From the NCBI GenBank assembly GCA_963811825.1, contig CAWESS010000019.1:248001-312000 (forward strand): DNA of 64,000 nt, in the 5' to 3' direction. The stretch's first letter is position 1, and every line of letters starts with the position of its first letter. Source of the DNA: Fodinibacter sp963811825. Its GTDB lineage: Bacteria > Actinomycetota > Actinomycetes > Actinomycetales > Dermatophilaceae. The translations under genes were made by a program, and so were the position numbers. Positions 37,112-47,122 of the stretch are shown piece after piece. The notes beneath the pieces are model-generated. The model saw only the letters and a program-made list of their open reading frames with translations, did not search any database and had not been told where the DNA came from.

Positions 37112-37851
37112 GACGTCAGCCCGTCCAGGTCGGTGGCGGCGTCGGCGTCCACCAACCAGAGGGTTCGCTCGATGCCGTGGACGTGCGCTGCCGGGGTGGT
37201 CTCGAAGGGGGCGCCCGTGGTGCCGCGGCGCACGGCATCCGCCTTGTCCGCACCGCTGACGAGGAACCAGACCTCGCGGGACCGCTCGAGGCACTCACGG
37301 GTCAGCGAGACCCGGGTGGGCGGCGGCTTGGGGGAGTCGTGCACCGCGACCGCGATGCGGTCGTTCGTCGCGGCTGCGGGGTGGTGCGGGAAGAGCGAGG
37401 CGATGTGCCCGTCCGGCCCGACCCCGAGCACCATGACGTCGAACGTGCCGCCGCCGTCCCGACGCAGCGCCTCCTCGTACATCGCGGCGCTGGCCTCGGC
37501 ACTGTCGCTGGCGTCCGGCCCGGCCACCCGATGGACGTGCTCCGGCGTCAGGCCGAGGCTCGCGAGCCCGGCGGCGTCGTTCTGGGTGTCGTTGCGGTCG
37601 GCGTCGCCAGCAGCGAGCCAGCGCTCGTCACCCCACCACACGTGCACCTGCGTCCAGTCGACGGCATCGCGCGCGGGCACGGCGCACAGCGAGGTGATGA
37701 TCTGCGAGCCCATCGACCCGCCGGTCATCGAGATCTGTGCCTCACCCCGCGCCGACTGGGCGTCGACGATCGCGACGACGAGGCGGGCAGCCGCGGCATC
37801 AGCGAGGGCCTGGCGCCCGCGGTGGACGACGACGGTGGACGGCGTGGTCAT
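36988..37851 (-). CDS. pgl: 6-phosphogluconolactonase, 3' end probably frameshifted
   Basis: Pgl hydrolyses 6-phosphogluconolactone, the product of G6P dehydrogenase. Motifs are QISMTGGSMGSQIITSL, VHVWWGDERWLAAGDADRND and DVMVLGVGPDGHIASLFPHH. ATG 37851 overlaps the opcA stop by 4 nt. As read, the frame extends to 36988, adding about 47 Ser/Thr/Arg-rich residues that overlap the DUF3806 gene by 124 nt. Removing one base from the GGG run (37120-37122) gives DLDG-stop at 37116, 735 nt, 244 residues, the normal length, leaving 4 bp before the next ATG. I think the short form is correct. Confidence 0.85.
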   Translation of the reverse strand: MTTPSTVVVHRGRQALADAAAARLVVAIVDAQSARGEAQISMTGGSMGSQIITSLCAVPARDAVDWTQVHVWWGDERWLAAGDADRNDTQNDAAGLASLGLTPEHVHRVAGPDASDSAEASAAMYEEALRRDGGGTFDVMVLGVGPDGHIASLFPHHPAAATNDRIAVAVHDSPKPPPTRVSLTRECLERSREVWFLVSGADKADAVRRGTTGAPFETTPAAHVHGIERTLWLVDADAATDLDGLTSWDCSTDSVGARQTPAPQLTPTCRPPTVTASSRWRRSASGA

Positions 37852-38980
37852 GATCGACGCTCCTTGACCTCGGCGAGCTGGTCGGCGGCGGCCTTCTTGA
37901 CCACCTCCGGGTCGTCGGACTTCGGCGGCATCGGCGCCGCCTCCACCATGGCGCTCTTGGCGCTGGCCCGGGCGGCCCGGCGCAACCGGCGAGCGGTGCG
38001 CTCGGCCTCGGCAACCGACGGGGCCCGTCCGGAGCGCACGGCCTCGCTCGCCGTCTGGCGGGAGACGGTGCACTGGCGCAGGCCCTTGACGAGCGCGTCG
38101 TGGTAGACCTCGTCGGGGTCGAGGCGGCGCAGCTCGTCGGCCAGGCACTCGGCGTCGCCCCGGTGCGCGAGGGCCAGGGTGCGCACGGGCTGGCCCGGCT
38201 GGGCCAGGGTCGCGGTGTTGCCCTCGATCGGCCGGACGAGGTCGACGGTTCCACTCGCGCGCTCCAGCCGCACCGAGACGATGCCGCTGCCGCCGCGAGC
38301 ACGGGCGATCGAGACCGGGCAGCGCAGCCGCGATGCCAGCCACCCGGCGAGGAGGTCGCCGGAGGGTGAGTCCGCTGCCGCGACGACCACGGCGTTCGTC
38401 ACCGACTCGTACGGTGGCTGGTCCAGGGCTGCGGTGAGCAGCGCGCGCCACAGCGTGATCCGGGACCAGGCCAGGTCGCTGTCTCCCGCCGCGTAGCCGT
38501 CCGCGAGCCGGCGCAGGACGGTGCGCGAGGCGATGGTCGACCGCGCCGCATCGGTGACCCGGCGCTGCGCCATCATCCCCACCGGGTCCTTCGACGGCTC
38601 GTGGGGCCCGTCCGCCGGCCACCAGGCGACGATCGGGGAGTCCGCGAGGAGCAGTGGCGTCACCACGGACCGCCCGTGTCCGGCGAGCCGGCCGTACAGG
38701 CGCAGGACGACGACCTCGGACGCACCGGCATCGCCACCGACCCTGATCTGGCCGTCGAGCCGCGGGGCGCCGCGCTTGTTGCCTGCGACGACGACGATGA
38801 TGCGGCACGGGTGCTGCCGACTCGCGTCGTTGGCGGTCTCGATCGCGGCGTCCGCGTTGTCCTCGTCGACGACGACGAGCAGGGTGAGCACGCGCGAGAG
38901 CGCCATCGACCCGGTGTCGGCGCGCAGCCGCACGAGCCGCGCCGAGACAGCAGCCGTCGTCGTGTTGGGCAGGTCGACGA

Positions 38981-38984
<4 letters not shown>
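37848..38984 (-). CDS. opcA: Glucose-6-phosphate dehydrogenase assembly protein OpcA
   Basis: OpcA is an actinobacterial and cyanobacterial factor needed for active, redox-regulated G6P dehydrogenase. The 378-residue protein starts VIVDLPNTTTAAVSARLVRL and contains RVLTLLVVVDEDNADAAIET and the conserved PLLLADSPIVAWWPADGP. The C-terminus has a basic/Ala-rich extension (TARRLRRAARASAKSAM). GTG 38984 overlaps the zwf stop by 4 nt, suiting co-translation with its partner. Confidence 0.93.
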
Positions 38985-40521
<1,537 letters not shown>

Positions 40522-40525
<4 letters not shown>

Positions 40526-42141
40526 GCGCGGCCCCGGCCCAGAGCGGCCCGGACCTGCTGCAGGCCCTCGTCGTGCGACGTGAGGTGCAGGCGCAGCACG
40601 GGGCGACCGTGGTCGGCGAGGACGGCGGCATCCCCGCCGGCCTGCGACGCGAGGAACTCACCGAAGGTGAACTCGCGACCGGGCACCTGGAGGTCCTGGA
40701 CGGGGGCCGTGGTCACCTGGACGTAGACACCGGTGGCCGGGCCGCCCTTGTGGTACTGGCCGGTGGAGTGCAGGAAGCGCGGGCCCCAGCCGAACGTCGC
40801 CGGGCGGCCGGTGCGGTCGAACAGGTCACGGGCGACGTTCTCGAGGTCGGCGTCGCCGATCCGGTCGAGGTAGGCCATCACGGCGATGTAGCCCTGCTCA
40901 CCGTCGAGCAGCCCGAGCAGGGTGTCGACCGCGGCGTCGACGGTGCCCACGTCGCCGAGCCACTCGCCGCCGAGCGCCGTCACCTCGACCGCGCCGTCGG
41001 TGAAGGCCGGCTCGACGCCGGCGCCGATGCCGGCGTCGAGCAGCTCGCGCGCTGCCGCCTTGGCGCTCTCGACGTCGGGCTGGTCGAACGGGCTGATGCC
41101 GAGCAGTCGCCCGGCCACCGCCGTGGCGGTCTCCCAGAGCATCATCTGGGCCCCGAGCGGGCCGGCGACCGTCACGAGCGAGGCTGCCGAACCGTCCGCC
41201 TCACTCTCACCGTCGGTGGCGACGAGGCGCACGACGGTGCCGTCGTCGTAGAGGTGCGCCGGGGCGCTGCCGATGGCCACGACGGGCAGGATGCCGGTGC
41301 CGTCCTTGCCGGTCGACTCGGCGATGAGCTGCTCGGCCCACGCACCGAAGCCGACGTTCTCGGTGCCGTCGTCGACGAGGACGAGCTTGTCCCGCAGGGG
41401 GGCGGTGCCGGCCATCGCCGCAGCCAGGCGCAGCGCGGGGTTGGCCTCGTCGTCGGCGGCGAGGAGGTCGGCCACGGCCTCGGCGTCATCGAGGAGCGCC
41501 TCGACGTCGGCACCGGCCAGGGCGCTCGGAACGAGCCCGAAGGCCGTGAGCGCCGAGTAGCGCCCGCCGACCTCGGGGTCGGCGTTGACGACGCGGAACC
41601 CGGCGGAGCGGGCGTCGCCGTCGAGCGGGCTGCCGGGGTCGGTGACGATCACCATGCGGGTCGTCGGGTCCAGGCCGGCGTCGCGGAAGGCCTGCTCGAA
41701 CGCGCGTCGCTGGCTGTCGGTCTCGACGGTGGAGCCCGACTTGCTCGACACGACGACCACCGTGCGGTCGAGGTCGGTGAGGGCAGCCCGCACGACATCG
41801 GGGTCGGACGAGTCGAGCACGTCGATGGGCACGCCGGCGGTGGCGCAGATGACCTCGGGGGCCAGGGACGAGCCACCCATGCCACACAGCACGACCCGGT
41901 CGTAGCCGACCTGCGAGAGCTCGTCGCGCAGAGCGGCCACCTCACCGATGAGGTGCCGCGAGGTGCGGGGGAGCCCGGTCCACGCCAGTCGCTTGGCCGA
42001 CTCCTCCTCGGCTGCCGGACCCCACAGGGTGTGGTCCTTGGCGAACAGCCGGCTGGCGACCTGGTCGGCCACGAGGGTGGGGACGTGCGTGCTGACCGCC
42101 TGGGCGGCGGCTCCGGTCGCGGTGACCTCGAGGGTGCTCAT
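40522..42141 (-). CDS. pgi: Glucose-6-phosphate isomerase
   Basis: This 539-residue protein interconverts glucose-6-phosphate and fructose-6-phosphate. It is of the divergent actinobacterial type, with VLCGMGGSSLAPEVICATAG, the SIS-domain stretch VVVVSSKSGSTVETDSQRRA and the C-terminal FLHSTGQYHKGGP. Its place between tal and zwf puts glycolytic and pentose phosphate enzymes under one control. ATG 42141 overlaps the tal stop by 4 nt. Confidence 0.93.
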
Positions 42142-43250
42142 GCGGATGCCCTTTCCAGCTCACGGGTGACCCCGGCGAGCAGCTCGTCCCACGCGGCCTC
42201 GAACTTCGCGACGCCGTCGCGCTCGAGCCGGGCGGTGACCTCGGTGTAGGAGATGCCGAGTCGCTCGAGGCTGTCGAGCACCTCGGCGGCCGCGGCGTAG
42301 TGCGGTGTGACGGTGTCGCCGGTGACCTCGCCGTGGTCGGCGACCGCGTCCAGGGTCTTCTCGGGCATCGTGTTGACGGTGCCGGCGGCGACGAGCTCGG
42401 TGACGTAGAGCGTGTCGGGGTAGGCCGGGTCCTTGACCCCCGTGGAAGCCCACAGCGGGCGCTGGGGGTGCGCCCCGGCATCCGACAGCGAGCCCCACCG
42501 AGGCGTCGAGAAGACCTCCTCGTAGGCCTGGTAGGCGAGTCGGGCGTTGGCGACGGCGGCCTTGCCGCGCAGGGCAGCAGCCTCGTCCGTGCCGAGCGCG
42601 TCGAGCTGCTCGTCGATCTCGGCGTCGACGCGGGAGACGAAGAACGAGGCGACCGAGTGCAGCGTCGACAGGTCGATGCCGTGCTCGCGAGCCTGCTCCA
42701 GCCCGGTGAGGAAGGCGTTCATCACGCCGCGGTACCGGTCGAGGGCGAAGATCAGGGTCACGTTCACGCTCACCCCGGCGGCGAGCACCTGGCTGATCGC
42801 CGGCAGGCCCTCGGTCGTGGCCGGGATCTTGATGAGCACGTTCGGCCGGTCGACCGCAGCCGCCAGCTCGAGCGCCTGGGCCACCGTGCGGGCCGTGTCG
42901 TGCGCCAGCCGGGGGTCGACCTCGATGGAGACGCGCCCGTCGACCCCGCCGGAGGCCTGGTACACCGGCGCGAAGACGTCGCAGGCGTCACGGACGTCCT
43001 GGGTCGTGAGCGCCATGACGGCCTCGTCGACGGTGCTGCCGGCCTGGGCCAGCTCGCGGACCTGCTCGTCGTACGCGTGGCCGGCGGACAGCGCGGCCTG
43101 GAAGATCGACGGGTTGGTCGTCACGCCGACGACCCCGTCGTTCTCGATGAGGTCGGCGAGGTTGCCCGACGTCAGGCGCTCGCGCGACAGGTCGTCGAGC
43201 CAGACGGAGACGCCGTGGGCGGCGAGGTCGGAGACGGCTGTGCTGGTCAT
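42138..43250 (-). CDS. tal: Transaldolase
   Basis: The 370-residue enzyme transfers dihydroxyacetone units in the non-oxidative pentose phosphate branch. Motifs are GVSVWLDDLSRERLTSGNLA, VVGVTTNPSIFQAAL and the Schiff-base lysine region VLIKIPATTEGLPAI; PLWASTGVKDPAYPDTLYV is also typical. ATG 43250 follows GAGGG and lies 7 bp after the tkt stop. Confidence 0.96.
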   Translation of the reverse strand: MTSTAVSDLAAHGVSVWLDDLSRERLTSGNLADLIENDGVVGVTTNPSIFQAALSAGHAYDEQVRELAQAGSTVDEAVMALTTQDVRDACDVFAPVYQASGGVDGRVSIEVDPRLAHDTARTVAQALELAAAVDRPNVLIKIPATTEGLPAISQVLAAGVSVNVTLIFALDRYRGVMNAFLTGLEQAREHGIDLSTLHSVASFFVSRVDAEIDEQLDALGTDEAAALRGKAAVANARLAYQAYEEVFSTPRWGSLSDAGAHPQRPLWASTGVKDPAYPDTLYVTELVAAGTVNTMPEKTLDAVADHGEVTGDTVTPHYAAAAEVLDSLERLGISYTEVTARLERDGVAKFEAAWDELLAGVTRELERASA

Positions 43251-43257
43251 CGGGCCC

Positions 43258-45534
43258 TCACTTCCCGGCCGCGCTCTTGCGACTGGGCGCCTTCGGCGTC
43301 CCGACGTCGGTGCCGGTGTCCTTGCGACTGCGTGGTGCCGTGTCCGTGAGCCCCGGGACCTGACCGGCCTTGCGCGCCGCAGCGAGCGACTGCCTGGCGG
43401 CCTTGACCACGGCCTCGGGGGTGAACCCGAACTCGCGGAAGAGCGTGGCGGCATCGGCCGAGGCCCCGAAGTGCTCGATGCTGACGGACCGCCCCGAGTC
43501 GCCGACGACGTCGCGCCACCCCTGGGCCACCCCCGCCTCGACACTGACGCGCGCCTTGACGGCGGGCGGCAGCACCTTGTTGCGGTAGGCGGTGGACTGC
43601 TCCTCGAACCACTCGCGGCACGGCATCGAGACCACGCGCGTCGCGACCCCGGCCTTCTCCAGCACCAGCCGCGCGGCCAGCGCGAGGGGCACCTCCGAGC
43701 CGGTGGCGACGAGGACGACGTCCGGGGAGCCGGATGCCGCGTCGATGAGCACGTAGGCGCCCTTGCTGACGCCCGTCGCCTTCGCGTGCTCGGTGCGGTC
43801 GACGATCGGCAGGTTCTGGCGCGAGAGGGCCAGACCGGCAGGGGTGCCGCGGCGCAGGATCTCGGCCCACGCGTGTGCGGTCTCGTTGGCATCGGCCGGG
43901 CGCACCACGGCCAGGCCCGGCATCGCCCGCAGCGCGGCGAGGTGCTCGATCGGCTGGTGCGTGGGGCCGTCCTCGCCGAGGCCGACCGAGTCGTGCGTCC
44001 AGACGAAGGTCACGGGGAGCTGCTGGATGGCCGCGAGGCGCACCGCCGGCCGCATGTAGTCGGAGAACACGAGGAAGGTGCCGCCGTACGGCCGGGTCAG
44101 ACCCTCGAGTGCGATGCCGTTGAGGATCATGCCCATGGCGTTCTCGCGGATGCCGAAGTGCAGGGTGCGGCCGTACGGGCCACCCTTCCAGGCCGGCGTC
44201 TGTCGGGATGCGGGGATGAACGAGGGCTCGCCGGCCATCGTCGTGTTGTTGGACTCGGCGAGGTCGGCCGAGCCGCCCCACAGCTCGGGCAGCGTCGCGG
44301 CGAGGGCGCCGAGGACCTTGCCGGATGCCGCGCGCGTCGCCAGACCCTTCGCGTCGGCGTCGAAGACGGGCAGGGACTTCTCGAAGCCCTGGGGCAGGGA
44401 GCCGTCGACGAGCCGGTCCAGGAGGGCAGCCCGCTCGGGCTGGGACTTCCGCCAGGCGGCGTACCGGGTGTTCCACGCCTTGTGGGCGGCCTTGCCCCGC
44501 TTCTTGACCTCGCGGGCGTGGGCCAGCACGGCCTTGTCGACCTCGAAGGACTTCGCGGGGTCGAAGCCCAGGAGCTCCTTGGTGGCCGCGATCTCGGCGT
44601 CGCCGAGCGCTGACCCGTGGGACTTGCCGGTGCCGCGCAGCTTGGGCGCCGGCCACGCGATGACGGTGTGCAGGCGCACGAGGGTGGGCTTGGTGCGCGA
44701 GCGTCGGCTCTTGTCGAGCGCGGCGAGCAGCGCGTCGACGTCCTCGGTGTAGTCGGCGCCCCCCGCCGGGTCGGAGGACCGGCGCCAGTCGATGTCGATG
44801 ACCTCCCACCCGTAGGACTCGTAGCGCATCGCGACGTCCTCGCTGAACGAGATGTCGGTGTCGTCCTCGATGGAGATCTGGTTCGCGTCGTAGACGACGG
44901 TGAGGTTGCCGAGCTGCTGGTGCCCGGCCAGGGACGAGGCCTCGGCAGACACGCCCTCCATGAGGTCGCCGTCGGAGGCGAGCACCCACACGTGGTGGTC
45001 GAAGACGCTCTCGCCGGGCTTGGCCTCGGGGTCGAACAGCCCGCGCTGACGGCGCTGCGCCATGGCCATGCCCACGGCCGAGGCCAGGCCCGAGCCGAGC
45101 GGCCCGGTGGTGATCTCGACGCCCTTGGTGTGGTGCACCTCGGGGTGGCCCGGGGTCTGCGAACCCCAGGTGCGCAAGGACTTCAGGTCCTTCAGCTCCA
45201 GCCCGTAGCCGCTGAGGAAGAGCTGGACGTACAGGGTGAGCGAGGAGTGCCCGCACGAGAGCACGAAGCGGTCTCGGCCCAGCCAGGCCGGGTCCGAGGG
45301 GTCGTGCGTCATGACGTTCTGCTGCAGCAGGTACGCCACCGGCGCCAGGCTCATCGCGGTGCCGGGGTGGCCGTTGCCCACCTTCTGCACGGCATCCGCC
45401 GCGAGCAGCCGCGCGGTGTCGACTGCGCGGACGTCGAGGTCGCTCCACCCGGCCTTCCTGGCCACGGGAGCCGCGAGGTCGCGGCTGCGGGTGGCGGTCG
45501 AGGTCGTGCTGCGGCTGGCGGGCTTGGTGGTCAA
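43258..45534 (-). CDS. tkt: Transketolase
   Basis: Transketolase uses thiamine pyrophosphate to move two-carbon units. The 758-residue protein has GNGHPGTAMSLAPVAYLL, ITTGPLGSGLASAVGMAMAQ, the TPP motif LASDGDLMEGVSAEASSLAG and YDANQISIEDDTDI, and a C-terminal transketolase domain (ATGSEVPLALAARLVLEKAG). The start appears to be TTG 45534: AGAGAGG lies 6 nt upstream and no in-frame ATG occurs until about residue 60. About 28 C-terminal residues form a polar, basic tail (TPKAPSRKSAAGK). It is first in the operon, with a TAGGCT -10 at 45591-45586. Confidence 0.95.
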   Translation of the reverse strand: MTTKPASRSTTSTATRSRDLAAPVARKAGWSDLDVRAVDTARLLAADAVQKVGNGHPGTAMSLAPVAYLLQQNVMTHDPSDPAWLGRDRFVLSCGHSSLTLYVQLFLSGYGLELKDLKSLRTWGSQTPGHPEVHHTKGVEITTGPLGSGLASAVGMAMAQRRQRGLFDPEAKPGESVFDHHVWVLASDGDLMEGVSAEASSLAGHQQLGNLTVVYDANQISIEDDTDISFSEDVAMRYESYGWEVIDIDWRRSSDPAGGADYTEDVDALLAALDKSRRSRTKPTLVRLHTVIAWPAPKLRGTGKSHGSALGDAEIAATKELLGFDPAKSFEVDKAVLAHAREVKKRGKAAHKAWNTRYAAWRKSQPERAALLDRLVDGSLPQGFEKSLPVFDADAKGLATRAASGKVLGALAATLPELWGGSADLAESNNTTMAGEPSFIPASRQTPAWKGGPYGRTLHFGIRENAMGMILNGIALEGLTRPYGGTFLVFSDYMRPAVRLAAIQQLPVTFVWTHDSVGLGEDGPTHQPIEHLAALRAMPGLAVVRPADANETAHAWAEILRRGTPAGLALSRQNLPIVDRTEHAKATGVSKGAYVLIDAASGSPDVVLVATGSEVPLALAARLVLEKAGVATRVVSMPCREWFEEQSTAYRNKVLPPAVKARVSVEAGVAQGWRDVVGDSGRSVSIEHFGASADAATLFREFGFTPEAVVKAARQSLAAARKAGQVPGLTDTAPRSRKDTGTDVGTPKAPSRKSAAGK

Positions 45535-45585
45535 GAGGAGCCTCTCTCGCGAAGTCTGTGCACACGGCAGGGCGAATCGTCGTCC

Positions 45586-45591
45586 AGCCTA
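45586..45591 (-). promoter_or_regulatory. Putative -10 element of the tkt operon
   Basis: Minus-strand TAGGCT gives a leader of about 45 nt before the TTG start of tkt. Confidence 0.5.
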
Positions 45592-45635
45592 GTGTCTGGG
45601 CCCGACGCGGTTCCCGTCGCTGACGGGCGGACCGC

Positions 45636-45641
45636 TAGAAT
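45636..45641 (+). promoter_or_regulatory. Putative -10 element of ctaB
   Basis: TAGAAT lies about 35 nt before GTG 45676, leaving a short leader containing AAAAGGA. Confidence 0.5.
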
Positions 45642-45675
45642 CGCCGGACACCCTCCCGCCGATGAAAAGGACGAC

Positions 45676-46620
45676 GTGGCGACCATCCCGACGACGACCG
45701 ACTCACCGTCGGTGCCGCCGCTCGAACGACGCCGGACGGTCGCGAACTACGTCGCGCTGACCAAGCCGCGCATCATCGAGCTGCTCCTCGTCACGACGGT
45801 CCCCGTGATGTTCCTCGCCGAGGGCGGGGTGCCCTCCCTGTGGCTCGTCGTGGCGACCCTCGTCGGTGGCACGCTGAGCGCCGGCGCGGCCAACACGTTC
45901 AACTCGGTCTACGACCGCGACATCGACGCGCTGATGCACCGCACGAGCAACCGGCCGATGGTGACCGGGGCCGTCACCGCGCGCAACGCCCTCGTCTTCG
46001 GCGCGGTGCTCACGGTCGTGTCGACCGTGTGGTTCGCGCTCGTCGTCAACTGGCTCTCGGCCCTGCTCTCGGTGGCCGCGATCGTGCTCTACGCGGTCGG
46101 CTACACGATCCTGCTCAAGCGCCGCACCTCGCAGAACATCGTGTGGGGCGGCATCGCGGGGTGCATGCCGACCCTCATCGGGTGGTCGGCGGTGACCGGC
46201 ACGGTGGGCTGGCCGGCCGTCGTCCTCTTCCTCGTGATCTTCTTCTGGACGCCGCCGCACTACTGGCCGCTCTCGATGGCCTTTCGCGACGACTACTCCA
46301 CGGCCGGCGTGCCGATGCTGCCGGTGGAACGTGGCCCCGTCGCCGTGGGACGGCAGATCGTCGCGTACTCCTGGGTCATGGTGGCCACCTCGCTCGTGCT
46401 CGTCCCCGTCGCGCCGATGGGCTGGGTCTACGCCGTGACCGCCGTGCTGGCGGGCGCGCTCTTCCTCGTCGAGGCGCATCGACTGCTGCGGGCAGCCAAA
46501 GGTGGGGCCGTGGGTCCCGCGCTGAAGCCGATGCGCCTGTTCCACTACTCGATCACGTACGTGACCCTGGTGTTCCTGGCGGTGGCGGTCGACCCGCTGC
46601 TGTACATCGCCATCGGCTGA
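45676..46620 (+). CDS. ctaB: Protoheme IX farnesyltransferase (heme O synthase)
   Basis: CtaB converts heme b to heme O, a step toward heme A for cytochrome aa3 oxidase. The 314-residue UbiA-family membrane protein has about nine helices, the prenyl-diphosphate motif NTFNSVYDRDIDALMHRTSN and the second acidic loop AFRDDYSTAGVPMLP. GTG 45676 follows AAAAGGA by 4-5 nt. It is divergent from tkt; ctaA, the next enzyme, is 3.5 kb away. Confidence 0.95.
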   Translation: MATIPTTTDSPSVPPLERRRTVANYVALTKPRIIELLLVTTVPVMFLAEGGVPSLWLVVATLVGGTLSAGAANTFNSVYDRDIDALMHRTSNRPMVTGAVTARNALVFGAVLTVVSTVWFALVVNWLSALLSVAAIVLYAVGYTILLKRRTSQNIVWGGIAGCMPTLIGWSAVTGTVGWPAVVLFLVIFFWTPPHYWPLSMAFRDDYSTAGVPMLPVERGPVAVGRQIVAYSWVMVATSLVLVPVAPMGWVYAVTAVLAGALFLVEAHRLLRAAKGGAVGPALKPMRLFHYSITYVTLVFLAVAVDPLLYIAIG

Positions 46621-46876
46621 GCCGAGCGATCGCGGCCCTTGCTGGGTGCCGGAGTCGATCATCGGCCATGTCGCGCCGCCGGGAGGTGCGCGGCGGCAGC
46701 TCGGCAGTGGGACCGAGCGCGTCCGGGTCCATCCGGGGCGCGGCGGAATGAGGTACCTCAGACGTCGCGGATGCCGGTGGAGATACGGCGTTCGCCAGAT
46801 GTGGGACCCCGCCTCAGCGGACGAGTCTTGAGGACGTCGACAGGGACCACCGGCCGACAGAGAGAAGGAGACAACG

Positions 46877-47122
46877 ATGAGCCTCTACATCGACCAGATG
46901 TTCGTCCAGACCGAGATCGACCGCCGCTACGAGCTGGCCGGCGTCGACCGACACGACACCCACCACCACGAGCGGCACCGCCACGACCTGCCGGTCCGCC
47001 CGATCGGCGCGCACCCGCTGGCGGCTTTCGTGGCCCGCCTGCTGGGCGGTCCCTCGACCCCGACGCGGGGCGGTGCCCGGCGCAGCACTCCAGCTGTCGT
47101 CGACCGCCCGCGCCACCCGTGA
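46877..47122 (+). CDS. Small histidine-rich protein, unknown family
   Basis: An 81-residue protein begins MSLYIDQMFVQTEIDRRYEL at an ATG with a very good GAAGGAG 6 nt upstream. Six of its eight histidines fall in residues 26-36 (HDTHHHERHRH), which could bind a metal such as zinc or nickel. A short hydrophobic stretch (HPLAAFVARLLGG) and a Ser/Pro/Arg tail follow. The stop overlaps the GTG of the LAL regulator (GTGA), so the two are probably translated together. The 256 bp upstream, after ctaB, contain no other convincing gene. I do not recognise a family. Confidence 0.7.
   Translation: MSLYIDQMFVQTEIDRRYELAGVDRHDTHHHERHRHDLPVRPIGAHPLAAFVARLLGGPSTPTRGGARRSTPAVVDRPRHP

Noticed and set aside
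43247..45565. 772-codon frame overlapping tkt on the same strand
   Set aside because: It is the out-of-frame shadow of transketolase; the real frame contains all the TPP motifs.
46646..46831. Small open frame between ctaB and the His-rich gene
   Set aside because: No ribosome binding site, no codon bias and no recognisable sequence; the downstream small gene has a far better start.
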